From the NCBI GenBank assembly GCA_029264955.1, contig JARHYC010000021.1:30500-94499 (forward strand): a stretch of DNA of 64,000 nt. Direction: 5' to 3'. The translations under genes were made by a program, and so were the position numbers. The notes beneath the pieces are model-generated. The model did no database searches. It saw only the letters and a program-made list of their open reading frames with translations, and had not been told where the DNA came from. Each line of letters starts with the position of its first letter. Position 1 is the first letter of the stretch. This DNA comes from Faecalibacterium sp. (lineage in GTDB: Bacteria > Bacillota > Clostridia > Oscillospirales > Ruminococcaceae). Positions 42,736 through 52,348 of the stretch are shown piece after piece.

Positions 42736-44082
42736 TTATTCGTTTGCTGCGTCGATCAAACCAGTTTTCCAGCAGCCGCTCTTGTAAAACACGACCGAAA
42801 TCACCATAGCAACCATCCAACCGATGGGCCATGCCAGCCAGATCCCCACTGTACCAAGCGATACCGACAAAACTTTTGCCAGCACTACACGCAGCACCAG
42901 GTCAGTAAAGGTTGCAATCATAAACTGCTTCATGCACTCTGCGCCACGCAGGATACCGTCTGCCACCAGCTTCATGGAAACCACGAAGTAGAACGGTGCC
43001 AGAATGCGCAGGAACTGGATGCCGGTGGTCATTGCCAAGCCGGTAGGCTCGTCCAGGAACAGACGCAGCAGATACTGCCCGCCGAAGAAGTACAGCACCA
43101 CCAGCGGCGCACTGAGCAGCCACACGATTTTCAAACCAGCCTTGAAGCCTTCCTTTACACGGTTAGGCTTGTTTGCACCCAGATTCTGGGCGGTATAGTT
43201 GGAAATACCGTTGCCCAACGTGGTAAAGGAGGTAATGACCAGGTTGTTCATCTTAACCGCAGCGGAATAACCAGCCATGACACTGGAGCCAAAGGTATTG
43301 ATGACACCCTGAATCACGATGTTGCCCACAGAGATAAAGCTCTGCTGCAAAATACTGGGGATTGCAATCATAGAAATCTTTTTCAGCAACTGCCAAGAGA
43401 AAATCGGAGCTTTCTCATCTGTCTTGATCTGCGCAAAGCGCTTGAACACCACAATCACTGCCAAGATGCAGCTAACGCCCTGGCACAGGAAGGTTGCCCA
43501 CGCAACACCAGCCACGCCCATGTGGAATTTGGTAACGAACAGAATATCCACTGCAATATTGGTGACCGAAGATGCTGCCAGGAAATAGAACGGTGTTTTG
43601 GAATCACCCATTGCGGAGAATATGCCAGTTGCTACATTATAATAGAAGACAAAGGGCAGACCCAGCATATAAATATCCAGATACAAGCGGGAATCCGCCA
43701 TGACGTTTTCCGGCGTATGAATCAGGTTCAGCAGTCCTGTGCAGCAGGTCATACCCAACAGCATCAGCACTAAGCACAAAACACCGCTGGCAATCAGTGT
43801 GGTATACACAGCGGTTTTAATATCCCGGTAGCGCTTTGCACCAAACAGCTGCGATACTACCACCGAGCAGCCAATGTTGCAGCCAAACGCAAACGCAATA
43901 AAAATCAGGGTGACCTCGTAGCTATTACCCACAGCAGCCAGTGCAGCTTCGCCAACAAATTTACCCGCCACAAAGCTGTCTGCCAAGTTGTACAGCTGCT
44001 GGAAGATGATGCTGCCAAACAGCGGCAGGCAGAACTTCCACAGGACGGTTTCCGGTTTTTCTACGGTTAGATCCTTATTCAT
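42736..44082 (-). CDS. MATE family multidrug/efflux transporter
   Basis: 448 residues from the ATG at 44082, after GAGGAG. Twelve membrane helices. MATE patterns: LPLFGSIIFQQLYNLADSFV, VGNSYEVTLIFIAFAFGCNI, GNGISNYTAQNLGANKPNRV and a Pro-rich second-half repeat. These sodium- or proton-driven exporters remove drugs or metabolites. It is divergent from a LysR regulator, which probably controls it. The substrate is unknown. Confidence 0.92.
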   Translation of the reverse strand: MNKDLTVEKPETVLWKFCLPLFGSIIFQQLYNLADSFVAGKFVGEAALAAVGNSYEVTLIFIAFAFGCNIGCSVVVSQLFGAKRYRDIKTAVYTTLIASGVLCLVLMLLGMTCCTGLLNLIHTPENVMADSRLYLDIYMLGLPFVFYYNVATGIFSAMGDSKTPFYFLAASSVTNIAVDILFVTKFHMGVAGVAWATFLCQGVSCILAVIVVFKRFAQIKTDEKAPIFSWQLLKKISMIAIPSILQQSFISVGNIVIQGVINTFGSSVMAGYSAAVKMNNLVITSFTTLGNGISNYTAQNLGANKPNRVKEGFKAGLKIVWLLSAPLVVLYFFGGQYLLRLFLDEPTGLAMTTGIQFLRILAPFYFVVSMKLVADGILRGAECMKQFMIATFTDLVLRVVLAKVLSVSLGTVGIWLAWPIGWMVAMVISVVFYKSGCWKTGLIDAANE

Positions 44083-44125
44083 GTAAACTCCTCTCTCCCC
44101 AGTGTGTTGACACAAATCCTACGGA

Positions 44126-44149
44126 ATATTATACTATTTTTTATAATAT
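44126..44149. promoter_or_regulatory. AT-rich palindrome between MATE and LysR genes
   Basis: ATATTATA and TATAATAT are perfect arms 8 bases apart in the divergent gap. They contain -10-like boxes for both directions and could be the LysR operator. Confidence 0.45.
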
Positions 44150-44206
44150 GTAAAATGTATGTTTCATATCTTTATCATATCAAAACTATATAGCGGAGCA
44201 TCGATT

Positions 44207-45103
44207 ATGAATATCAGCTACGATTACTATCGTATTTTTTACTATGTGGCCAAATATAAGAGTTTCACACGCGCCGCCGCCGTGCTTTTGAACAACCAGC
44301 CGAATATTACCCGAAGTATCAAAAACCTGGAATCTGAGCTGGGATGCACGCTTTTTATCCGTTCCCATCGCGGTGTCACCCTGACGCCGGAGGGTGAAAA
44401 GCTCTATACCCATATTGCCCTTGCTTTTGAGCATATCGAGCGGGGTGAGCGGGAACTTGCCATGGATAAATGTTTGGAGGGTGGTTTGGTATCCATCGGT
44501 GCCAGCGAAGTTGCGCTGCACTGTACCCTGCTGCCTGTACTGCGGCAGTTTCGTCAGCTGCACCCGGGTGTGCGCATTCGGGTCAGCAACCATTCCACGC
44601 CGCAGGCTGTAACTGCACTGGCCGAAGGTCTAGTGGATTTTTCTGTGGTCACGACGCCGATGGATCTCCCCTCTTCGGTCAAGAAAATTCTGCTCTGCTC
44701 TATTCGGGAAGTGCCTGTGTGCGGTGCTGCCTATGCACATCTCACCCGAAAACAGCTGCCGCTTTCCCAGCTGGCAGAATACCCACTGATTTGTCTGGGC
44801 AAGCAGACCAAAACCTACGATTTTTACGCGCGCTGGTTTTCCCGCAATGGCTTGGTTTTGACCCCGGATATTGAACCCGCCACCGCTGACCAAATCCTGC
44901 CACTGGTGAAAAACGATTTGGGCATCGGCTTCGTACCGGAAGAGTTTTTATCCAGCGAATCGGAAAGCACGGGTGTTTACCGTCTGGCCGTCACACCGGA
45001 AGCACCCAAACGGGATATTTGTCTGTTGGTGCGCAATGACCGTCCTTTGAGCATCGCGGCGCGCGAACTGGAAGAAATGCTTTTGAATCGCCGCTCGGAA
45101 TAA
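44207..45103 (+). CDS. LysR-family transcriptional regulator
   Basis: 298 residues from the ATG at 44207, after GCGGAGC. The N-terminal winged HTH is clear: YYVAKYKSFTRAAAVLLNNQ, PNITRSIKNLESELGCTLF and RGVTLTPEGEKLY. The effector domain has two lobes (GASEVALHCTLLPVLRQFR; PLICLGKQTKTYDFY). It is divergent from the MATE exporter, a common arrangement in which the regulator controls the exporter. The effector is unknown. Confidence 0.92.
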   Translation: MNISYDYYRIFYYVAKYKSFTRAAAVLLNNQPNITRSIKNLESELGCTLFIRSHRGVTLTPEGEKLYTHIALAFEHIERGERELAMDKCLEGGLVSIGASEVALHCTLLPVLRQFRQLHPGVRIRVSNHSTPQAVTALAEGLVDFSVVTTPMDLPSSVKKILLCSIREVPVCGAAYAHLTRKQLPLSQLAEYPLICLGKQTKTYDFYARWFSRNGLVLTPDIEPATADQILPLVKNDLGIGFVPEEFLSSESESTGVYRLAVTPEAPKRDICLLVRNDRPLSIAARELEEMLLNRRSE

Positions 45104-45121
45104 CGTTTTTCTTGCGCGCAA

Positions 45122-45157
45122 AAAATCCCCCCGCCTTGGAAAAGGCGGGGGGATTTT
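45122..45157. terminator. Bidirectional terminator
   Basis: A 16-bp GC-rich stem AAAATCCCCCCGCCTT with its complement, a 3-base loop and T-runs both ways. It sits between LysR and lnpA ends. Confidence 0.9.
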
Positions 45158-45182
45158 AACATACAATCAGGCGCAGATCAAA

Positions 45183-47342
45183 TTAGATCTCGTACCACTT
45201 GATTTCGTTTGCATCCAGGTGCAGGTCGAAATGGTTGCCGTCGGTGGTGTACACGGTAGTATCCTGAGGCTCGTAAGTGTTGTTGACAACACAGTACTTG
45301 CCGTTTGCCACATATGCGTGCACTTCCACGTTGAAGTTAGAAGAGAACCAGGTGTGCAGCTCGTCCTCACCGTGCGTGCTCCACAGCATTGCACGATACA
45401 GCATACGGCTGTTCTCGAAGCTGTAAGGCACACCGCTGATGTACACTGCACGGCCCTTGCCATACTCATGTACAGCCATCTGCACTTCCTTGTCCTTCTG
45501 GACCAGGATATCGGTGCCTTCGAAAGCGTAGATGTTCTTCTTGCCTTCGCCGAAGTCAACCGGCTTAGTTGCGTCAGCCAGGATGAAGTGATTGGGCTTT
45601 TCTTCCCAGTTGTACTTGTCGTAGTTCAGGGTAAAGCCAGTCTCTTCCTCAACACCCAGCACGCTTGCCAGCTGCAGGAAACGACCCTGGTACTGGTGGC
45701 CGGAAGGCTCGCCAACACCGATGAAGCCACCGCCGTTGTAGACGAACTCCTTCACAGCGGAGCTGATGGTTGCATCCTCCCAGTAGATGCCGCCGGTATG
45801 TGCGGTATCTGCGTCACCAACGTTGATCAGAACGTCGATATCCTTCAGGATAGAAGGATCAGCCTTGATATCATCGAAGCTAATGAACTTCACGTCGAAC
45901 GGTGCACCGGACAGCATCTCGATAACACCAGCGTAGCTGTAGTTCTGCTTCTGATACAGCGCATGGTGAACCATGTGGCAGCCCCATGCACGCATCTTGC
46001 CCCAGCAGTTCAGGACAGCAACCTTCTTAACGCAGTAAGGAGTAGTGCCCTTGATGTTGGTGTACAGCTCACGGAACTCGTCGCAGACAGACTGGACGTA
46101 GTCGATAAACTCAGGGAACTCCAGAGCCAGCTTCAGATAACCGCCGTAACCGATACGATCGATGGGCTTGCGCAGGATTGCGCGGCGAGCGGTTACCCAG
46201 TTGACCTTTGCTTCCTGCACCGGATCGCCGCCTTCGTGGAAGGTATCCGGGAAGAAGTAAGGCAGGAAACGACCCTCGGTGTACTTAACACCGTCGATGT
46301 CGCTGATCAGACGCAGGGTGGAACCGTTGCCGACACTGCCGACAACTGCATCCAGACCGATGGACTTGAACTCTTCCATGAAGGGCTCAGTGCCGATCCA
46401 GTGGTCGCCCAAGAACATCATAGCTTCGCAGCCGCACTCGTGGGTGATGTCGACCATTTCCTTAGCCAGCTTAGCAACCTCACGGCGCTGGAATGCCTGG
46501 AAGTCCTTGAACTCCTTGCTGGGCACACGATACTGGTTGTTGTAGTAACCCTGGTCGATGATGTACTCGGGGCGGAACTTGTAACCAACCTCCTGCTCGA
46601 ACTGATTCAGGATGTAAGGGCTGACAGATGCGGAATATCCGTACCAGTCAACGTACTTCTCACGCTTCAGCTCGTCGAACACCAGCGTGAACTGGTGGAA
46701 GAAGGTGGTGTAACGAATCACGTTAACATAGGGGTGATCTGCGATGAACTTACGCAGACGCTCCATGGTGTACTTGCGCGTCTTGGGCTGACGCACGTCA
46801 AAGGTGATCTGGTGCTCGAAATCCTTCCAGTCGTTGACGGTTGCGTTGTACATATGTACGGGGTCCCAAATCAGGTAAGCCAGGAAGCTGACCGTGTACT
46901 CGTGGAAAGGCACAGCCTGCACGGTAACAGCACCGTCTGCATAGCTCCACTTGTCGCAAGGAACCGGCTCGCCGGTGGTACGGTCCATGACTTCCCACCA
47001 ACGGGTGATGTCGTCACGGGTGTTGACCTCCATCAGCTCGGGGCTGATGCCCTTCAGCAGAGGGATGGTCACGGTATCGCCGTTTGCGGTATGGAAACCT
47101 GTCATAATATAGCACTGCTGGACCTCGTCCGGGTTTGCCTTTGCCCAGGCATTATCCTTACGGGTCGTGTAGTAGGTTGCGTATACCTTTGCATCAGCAT
47201 CACGCAGTTCCTGGGGGAAATCAGTGCCGTCGCAGTCGCGCAGTGCATCTGCGCCCCAGCGCTTCATAATTTCCAGTGTCTGAGGGACAACGTCTACGTC
47301 GGTGGGAATCGTAACCTGACCCTGGCGCTTTACATCGCTCAT
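45183..47342 (-). CDS. lnpA: 1,3-beta-galactosyl-N-acetylhexosamine phosphorylase (GH112)
   Basis: 719 residues, the normal length. It phosphorolyses lacto-N-biose or galacto-N-biose to galactose 1-phosphate and GlcNAc or GalNAc in the cytoplasm. The catalytic acid lies in FLGDHWIGTEPF at Asp313. Other family segments: TDVDVVPQTLEIMKRWGADA, GYKFRPEYIIDQGYYN and the C-terminal glutamine-amidotransferase-like domain with VLINVGDADTAHTGG and GGGFIGVGEPSGHQYQG. AAAGGAG precedes the ATG. It is the last gene of the leftward operon with an ABC importer. Strong codon bias suggests high expression. Confidence 0.97.
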   Translation of the reverse strand: MSDVKRQGQVTIPTDVDVVPQTLEIMKRWGADALRDCDGTDFPQELRDADAKVYATYYTTRKDNAWAKANPDEVQQCYIMTGFHTANGDTVTIPLLKGISPELMEVNTRDDITRWWEVMDRTTGEPVPCDKWSYADGAVTVQAVPFHEYTVSFLAYLIWDPVHMYNATVNDWKDFEHQITFDVRQPKTRKYTMERLRKFIADHPYVNVIRYTTFFHQFTLVFDELKREKYVDWYGYSASVSPYILNQFEQEVGYKFRPEYIIDQGYYNNQYRVPSKEFKDFQAFQRREVAKLAKEMVDITHECGCEAMMFLGDHWIGTEPFMEEFKSIGLDAVVGSVGNGSTLRLISDIDGVKYTEGRFLPYFFPDTFHEGGDPVQEAKVNWVTARRAILRKPIDRIGYGGYLKLALEFPEFIDYVQSVCDEFRELYTNIKGTTPYCVKKVAVLNCWGKMRAWGCHMVHHALYQKQNYSYAGVIEMLSGAPFDVKFISFDDIKADPSILKDIDVLINVGDADTAHTGGIYWEDATISSAVKEFVYNGGGFIGVGEPSGHQYQGRFLQLASVLGVEEETGFTLNYDKYNWEEKPNHFILADATKPVDFGEGKKNIYAFEGTDILVQKDKEVQMAVHEYGKGRAVYISGVPYSFENSRMLYRAMLWSTHGEDELHTWFSSNFNVEVHAYVANGKYCVVNNTYEPQDTTVYTTDGNHFDLHLDANEIKWYEI

Positions 47343-47391
47343 AGGTAATCTCCTTTATAATCAGCTCAAAATAAACTATGGGTTGCCAACA

Positions 47392-47586
47392 TCAATCTGC
47401 GTAGGGCTTATTGTACAGCCACAGGGTAACCAGGATCAGAACGACACCGATCAGCTCGATGCCCAGACCCTTCAAATCACCGGTCATGCTCCAACCAACG
47501 AACAACAGTACTGCGCCCAGAACAAAAGTGACCAGCATCAGAATCATGCGCAGCTGTTTGTGCTCCTGCCAAAACGTATTTTTCAT
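47392..47586 (-). CDS. Small two-helix membrane protein in the lacto-N-biose operon
   Basis: 64 residues; AAAGGAGG precedes the ATG. Two membrane helices (about 14-32 and 40-58) and a basic N-terminus. It lies 12 bases after the permease gene and 49 before lnpA, so it is clearly in the operon. I recall similar short proteins (DUF6903-type) beside sugar ABC importers but cannot confirm the family. The function is unknown; it might assist the permeases. Confidence 0.65.
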   Translation of the reverse strand: MKNTFWQEHKQLRMILMLVTFVLGAVLLFVGWSMTGDLKGLGIELIGVVLILVTLWLYNKPYAD

Positions 47587-47598
47587 GGTGTGCCTCCT

Positions 47599-48495
47599 TT
47601 AACCCTTCAGGCCGCCGACGGTCATACCTTCGGTCAGCTGCTTCTGCACACACATATACAGGATGATGGTGGGCAGCATAACGATGACCAGACCTGCGTA
47701 CATACGGCCGAAGTCTGTCTGAGACTGTGCAGACTGCATCAGGTTCAGCAAGCCGACCGGCAGGGTCTTAGCGCCCTTAGCGGAGCTCATCAAGGTCATG
47801 GAAATGATATACTCATTCCAGAAGGACAGGAAGTTGAACAGAATAATCGTAATGATAGAAGGCTTTGCCATGGGGAAAATGATACGAACCATGGCGGTAA
47901 AGTAGCCTGCACCGTCAATGTAAGCTGCCTCTTCGTAGTCGTGGGGCAGCGATGCAAAGTAGCCGGACAGGATGTACACGGTAAAGGGCAGTGCGGTGAC
48001 TGCGTAAACCAGTGCCAGAATGAACAGGTTGTTCAGCAAAAACGGATGACCGATTGTATTCTTCAGTGCAGTATCGCCGTCCTTCAGCATCAGGAAGATC
48101 GGCACAACGATATAGTTCACGTTGATGAACAGACCAGCCATGAAAGCAGTCTGCAGGAAACCGCGGCCCTTAAACTCAAAGCGGGAAACCGCATAAGCAC
48201 AGGGCAGTGCCAATACCAGCAGCATAGCCAGAGCCATCACGGTAACCAGCACAGAGTTCAGCATGTAGCTGCCCATGTTTGCTGCATTCCACGCGTTCGC
48301 AAAGTTCTCCCAGTGCAGGCCGTTGGGCAGCTGCCAGGGGTTGCCGTAGAACTGGGGGTTCTCTTTCAGAGAAGCCAGGAATGCCCAGCCCACCGGAACG
48401 ATAACCAAAATTGCCAGGGTAATCAGTGCAACATAGATAAATGCCTTATAAAGCACATCTGCCTTATTTTTCTTGCTCATTTTCGCCTCTGCCAT
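47599..48495 (-). CDS. Sugar ABC transporter permease, MalG type
   Basis: 298 residues from the ATG at 48495, after AGGAGG. Six membrane helices and the EAA loop EEAAYIDGAGYFTAMVRII that contacts the ATPase. The C-terminus TEGMTVGGLKG is typical of CUT1 permeases. With the partner permease and binding protein it would import lacto-N-biose or galacto-N-biose. No ATPase gene is nearby, so a shared MsmX-type ATPase elsewhere is expected. Confidence 0.92.
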   Translation of the reverse strand: MAEAKMSKKNKADVLYKAFIYVALITLAILVIVPVGWAFLASLKENPQFYGNPWQLPNGLHWENFANAWNAANMGSYMLNSVLVTVMALAMLLVLALPCAYAVSRFEFKGRGFLQTAFMAGLFINVNYIVVPIFLMLKDGDTALKNTIGHPFLLNNLFILALVYAVTALPFTVYILSGYFASLPHDYEEAAYIDGAGYFTAMVRIIFPMAKPSIITIILFNFLSFWNEYIISMTLMSSAKGAKTLPVGLLNLMQSAQSQTDFGRMYAGLVIVMLPTIILYMCVQKQLTEGMTVGGLKG

Positions 48496-48499
48496 TGTC

Positions 48500-49378
48500 T
48501 TACACCTCCTGCACGTCACGCTTGGTGACCCAGTTTACCATACCAGCCAGAGCAAAGGAGAACAGGAACATCACAACGCCTGCAGCCATGCTGTAGCCGT
48601 ACAGACCTGCATCCTTCTGGTTGTACATAAAGCTCAGGCCGACATCTGCCATGCCGGGAGCAACCATGGCCTTAACGAACAGGAAAGCCATGTTGATGGT
48701 AGAGATGATGAAGAAAGTCAGAGTAGTGCGGATGTTGGTCCAGATCAGAGGAATCGTGATCTGGAAGAACTGGGTCAGGCGGCCTGCGCCATCCAAACTT
48801 GCACTCTCATACAAGCTTTCCGAAACTGCGGACATGGAAGCCATGTACATGACCATGTAGTAGCCGATTGCCTGCCAAACCATGGCAATGATGATACTAA
48901 CGATAACCATGGGCTTATCCTTCCACAGGATTGCCACAGTTTTACCGGACAGCATAGACAAAATGTTGTTCAGCATACCAGTCTCATCCGGCTTGTAAAT
49001 TGCAGAGAAAATACCGGCAATAACAACAACCGACAGAATGTTGGGAATGTAGAACACAATCCGGAAGAAGTTCTGTCCACGGATTTTTTCGCGTGTCAAA
49101 ATTCCTGCAAATACCAATGCAAATGCAAAGGTAATGACGGTGACCGTTACAATCAGCAGCACCGTGTTCTGCATAGCGGTAATGAACTTCACATCCTGGA
49201 ACAGCGTTGCAAAGTTCTGGAAGCCCACGAAGGTTTCCGTAGGAGAATACGCACCGCGTTCAAAAAGTGACATTCGGAAAACGTTCAGCGTAGGTACGAT
49301 CATGAACAGAACGAACAAAATCGATGCCGGCGCAAGGCAGAACAACAGAAATCCCTTACGTCTCTTGTCAGATTTCAA
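48500..49378 (-). CDS. Sugar ABC transporter permease, MalF type
   Basis: 292 residues from a TTG at 49378, which has AGAAAGGGG about 9 bases upstream and begins KSDKRRKGFLLFCLAP, the usual start for this family. An ATG at 49423 would add 15 residues but lacks a site. Six membrane helices and the EAA loop ESASLDGAGRLTQFFQITIP. It pairs with the MalG-type permease encoded 4 bases downstream. Confidence 0.88.
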   Translation of the reverse strand: MKSDKRRKGFLLFCLAPASILFVLFMIVPTLNVFRMSLFERGAYSPTETFVGFQNFATLFQDVKFITAMQNTVLLIVTVTVITFAFALVFAGILTREKIRGQNFFRIVFYIPNILSVVVIAGIFSAIYKPDETGMLNNILSMLSGKTVAILWKDKPMVIVSIIIAMVWQAIGYYMVMYMASMSAVSESLYESASLDGAGRLTQFFQITIPLIWTNIRTTLTFFIISTINMAFLFVKAMVAPGMADVGLSFMYNQKDAGLYGYSMAAGVVMFLFSFALAGMVNWVTKRDVQEV

Positions 49379-49505
49379 TGGAAGCAACCCCTTTCTTGTG
49401 TGTACGCTCGCTTGAGTGTACATTCCCAACCCAAAGCAACGGTGGACAGCCTGAACCGCCCACCGTCGCCCCTTTTTCACTTATGAAGCTTTTAAATGCT
49501 GTACC

Positions 49506-50885
49506 TTACAGCAGGTTTGCATGCATTTCAGCACTTGCTGCCTTGATGTCCTCGACCCACTTGTCGCGCTTCAGGCTGCCGGAAACCAGGCCATTGATGG
49601 GATCCAGGAAGACTTCCTGAACAGTGCCCAGACCAGCCACAGACTTGTAGGGTGCGAAGTTGCCCATAGCAGCCTTAGCGCCGTTGTCGTAGATGGAGTA
49701 GAACATCTTGTTGTCGCCCTCCAGCAGATCAGCAACACCCAGAACAGGCTGTACTGCGCCGCCCTTAGCGAAGATTGCGCAAGCAGCATCGCTGTACAGG
49801 AATGCCAGGAACTGCTTAGCAGCCGGAACATTTTCAGCACCGGAAGGAATCCAGCACTGTTCAAACCAGGTGTAGCTGTAGCTATCGCCGCCAGCCTTGA
49901 CTGCAGGCAGAGCGGTCATGCCCCACTTGAAGCCTTCTGCACGGGGGCTTTCGCCCATCTCACCGACAATCCAGGTGCCGTTGGGCATGAAGATTGCCTT
50001 GTTATCCAGAACCAGCTGCTGGTTCATCTTGAAGTCGTTATTGTTAGCCTGTGCGGGAGTGATGGGGTTAGTATAGCTTGCCAGCTTCTCGATGATGTCG
50101 AAGCAGGTCTTAGCTTCGGGAGTATCCCAAACGCCATCCTCGTAGTGGGTAGCCTTATCGAAGAATTCGGAACCACCCACAGCGTACATCAGAGCGTACA
50201 GGAAGGTGTCGAAGTAACCAGCAGTGGGGTAAGTGAACAGGTAGATGCCTTCCTTCTTAGCATCCTCAGCCAGAGTCCACATCTCATCCCAAGTGGTGGG
50301 CAGCTTCCAGCCCTTTTCTTCCAGCAGGCCAGCGTTGTAGAACAGGCCGCAGGGACCGTAGAACATAGGAGCCAGGAAGGTCTTGCCATCGCCGTACGGA
50401 TTGGTGATGGAGTTGTCGGTAAAGCCACCAGCGATCTTCTTGCCAACGGTTTCGCTCTCGCCGGGGATGGTCATGGTCAGCACATCGCTGATATCAGCAA
50501 TCAGCTTGTCCTTGACGAACTGCTCGGTCAGACCAGCGGGACGACCAACAGACAGGCAGACAACATCGGGGTAATCACCACCCTGCATGCTGGGTCCAAT
50601 CACATCCTCCAGGTTCTTGTCGACAGTCAGGTTAGAAACCTTAATGCCGGTCTCGGTGGTGAAAGCCTCGCAGATCTCCTCCCACAGAGCGGGGTAAGTT
50701 TCTACATAAGCGCTGGACAGAGCAGCAACGGAAATTTCGCCCTTAGCCTCAGTACCCTGAGAGTCAGGGGTAGAGTTATCAGCAGTAGAGTTAGACTGGG
50801 AATCTGCACCGCAAGCGGTCAGGCCCAGAGCAGCTGCGGTAACACCAGCAGCCATCAGGAAAGAACGACGAGAAATCTTCTTCAT
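49506..50885 (-). CDS. Sugar-binding lipoprotein of the lacto-N-biose ABC importer
   Basis: 459 residues from the ATG at 50885, after AAGGAG. The signal shows a twin-arginine-like SRRSFL and the lipobox LGLTAC, followed by a Ser/Thr/Asn-rich linker. The mature part is a cluster-B CUT1 binding protein (GGDYPDVVCLSVG, LPTTWDEMWTLAEDAKKEG, FMPNGTWIVGEM, AKQFLAFLYSDAA). With lnpA in the operon the ligand is likely lacto-N-biose/galacto-N-biose. Strong codon bias fits an abundant protein. The divergent AraC gene probably regulates it. Confidence 0.93.
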   Translation of the reverse strand: MKKISRRSFLMAAGVTAAALGLTACGADSQSNSTADNSTPDSQGTEAKGEISVAALSSAYVETYPALWEEICEAFTTETGIKVSNLTVDKNLEDVIGPSMQGGDYPDVVCLSVGRPAGLTEQFVKDKLIADISDVLTMTIPGESETVGKKIAGGFTDNSITNPYGDGKTFLAPMFYGPCGLFYNAGLLEEKGWKLPTTWDEMWTLAEDAKKEGIYLFTYPTAGYFDTFLYALMYAVGGSEFFDKATHYEDGVWDTPEAKTCFDIIEKLASYTNPITPAQANNNDFKMNQQLVLDNKAIFMPNGTWIVGEMGESPRAEGFKWGMTALPAVKAGGDSYSYTWFEQCWIPSGAENVPAAKQFLAFLYSDAACAIFAKGGAVQPVLGVADLLEGDNKMFYSIYDNGAKAAMGNFAPYKSVAGLGTVQEVFLDPINGLVSGSLKRDKWVEDIKAASAEMHANLL

Positions 50886-50996
50886 GATAAATAATCTCCT
50901 TTTATGTTTTAGAATTTCAATAAAATTTGTCTGCCGCCGCAACTCGGACGTGCATGACTTATGCTATATATGATAATAGAAGCATTTGCCTTCAAG

Positions 50997-51011
50997 AACA
51001 AGGGTCTTGTT
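50997..51011. promoter_or_regulatory. Palindrome in the 531-base gap between the binding protein and AraC genes
   Basis: AACAAG-GGT-CTTGTT is a perfect 6-bp inverted repeat about 110 bases upstream of the binding-protein start. The gap 50886-51416 is AT-rich, with possible -10 boxes for both directions (TATATA near 50970 on the minus strand; TATACT at about 51390 on the plus strand). I see no gene in it. Confidence 0.4.
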
Positions 51012-51416
51012 GCTCCATTTTTTATAATAGTTGCTTCTGTTTTTCCAAACTGGAATAAAATATATAAAATTTGCAATTCTTTTAAGTTTACAGCTAAAAT
51101 ATTGTGTCGAAACAGGTTATATCCGCCTTTCTCTTTTTGCACATTCATCGAAACTACTCCGCATTCGTGGAACAGGTATTATGCACAACGCATAGAATTA
51201 CCCGCTTCACCTTTTTCTTCTTTTTGAATTCTTGATTCGCCAGATTTCGATTTACCTTGTGATTTCTTGACAAAAGGTCCTCCTATTTTATCCAGTATTG
51301 CCCTGTATTTTATTTTTTTTGCTATTGTTGTTGCGCATCTGAAAAAAATCCGCTATAACTTATTGAGGTATTATCTGTATTTTATTAGATATACTTTATT
51401 GAAAAGGAGAGATCCT

Positions 51417-52265
51417 GTGAGTAGCGAACGCTTTGATATCAGTTTTTCCCCCGCGCCGCGGGAAGCTGTACGGCTACTATATATTAGTAAAAGTCGTTTT
51501 GGCGGCGACTGGCACTCCATTTTACACACACACGCTTGTTCCGAGCTGTTTTTCTGTCTTTCCGGGCAAGGACAATTCAATATCGAGGGAACTTTATATC
51601 CCGTTTCCCCGGATGATATGGTGATTGTGAACCCACAGGTAGAACACACCGAGACAAGCCTGAACTCTAATCCACTGGAATACATCGTTCTGGGTGTAGA
51701 GGGCATCGAGTTTCTGTTTGGCAGCAACAACAATCCGTTCGCCATCATGAACTGTCAAGCGGACCGGGAACGTATCCGTTTCTTGCTGCAAATGCTTCTG
51801 CGGGAAATCGATATGAACGCAGACGGTTGTGAAACGGTATGCACCGATTTGCTGGATACGTTGCTGATTTGGCTGATCCGCAGCGCGCACTTCAAAATGC
51901 GTGCTTGTGAGAACGCCCGCGCGCGTACAAAGGAATGTGTTACCATTAAACGCTATCTGGATGAGAATTTCCGCGAGAACACTTCTCTGGATCAGCTGGC
52001 TGATATGGTACACATCAACAAATATTATCTGGCACACACATTCCAGAAAGAATACGGCATTTCCCCAATCACTTATTTGATGCAGCGCCGTATTGCGGAA
52101 AGTAAATATCTGTTGAGCAACACGGACCATAGTCTGTCTCAGATTGCATCCATGCTGGGCTTCTCGTCCCTGAGTTATTTTTCCCAGTGTTTCCACAAAG
52201 CAGAAAACATGAGCCCCACGACTTACCGAAAGCAAATTCGAAATGGTTCCAGTGCAAACACCTGA
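51417..52265 (+). CDS. AraC-family regulator of the lacto-N-biose locus
   Basis: 282 residues from the GTG at 51417, which follows AAGGAGA; the longer upstream frame is AT-rich and hydrophobic and is probably not translated. The cupin sensor (SILHTHACSELFFCLSGQGQ, VSPDDMVIVNPQVEH) is followed by two HTH motifs (LDQLADMVHINKYYLAHTF; LSQIASMLGFSSLSYFSQCF) and the ending MSPTTYRKQI. It sits between the leftward importer-lnpA operon and nahK, so it likely activates both on the disaccharide or a hexosamine. Confidence 0.9.
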   Translation: MSSERFDISFSPAPREAVRLLYISKSRFGGDWHSILHTHACSELFFCLSGQGQFNIEGTLYPVSPDDMVIVNPQVEHTETSLNSNPLEYIVLGVEGIEFLFGSNNNPFAIMNCQADRERIRFLLQMLLREIDMNADGCETVCTDLLDTLLIWLIRSAHFKMRACENARARTKECVTIKRYLDENFRENTSLDQLADMVHINKYYLAHTFQKEYGISPITYLMQRRIAESKYLLSNTDHSLSQIASMLGFSSLSYFSQCFHKAENMSPTTYRKQIRNGSSANT

Positions 52266-52348
52266 TCCACTTCGACCACTTATGATACAAAGCCACCCTA
52301 TTACACAGATACTAAAACAGGCCATTGGCCGGACAAGGAAGGAATCTT

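Noticed and set aside
45219..47348. A 709-residue open frame on the + strand opposite lnpA
   Set aside because: It is the antisense shadow of a highly biased GC-rich gene. The lnpA frame has the ribosome site, full family match and catalytic motif; the antisense frame shows no family features.
49521..50894. A 457-residue open frame antisense to the sugar-binding protein
   Set aside because: It is a codon-bias shadow with no ribosome site or recognisable motif.
50909..51148. A 79-residue minus-strand frame in the AraC upstream gap
   Set aside because: It is AT-rich intergenic sequence with no ribosome site or similarity.
51267..51416. N-terminal extension of the AraC gene of the lacto-N-biose locus
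   Set aside because: This part is AT-rich and contains promoter-like boxes, and the GTG at 51417 has a strong ribosome site.
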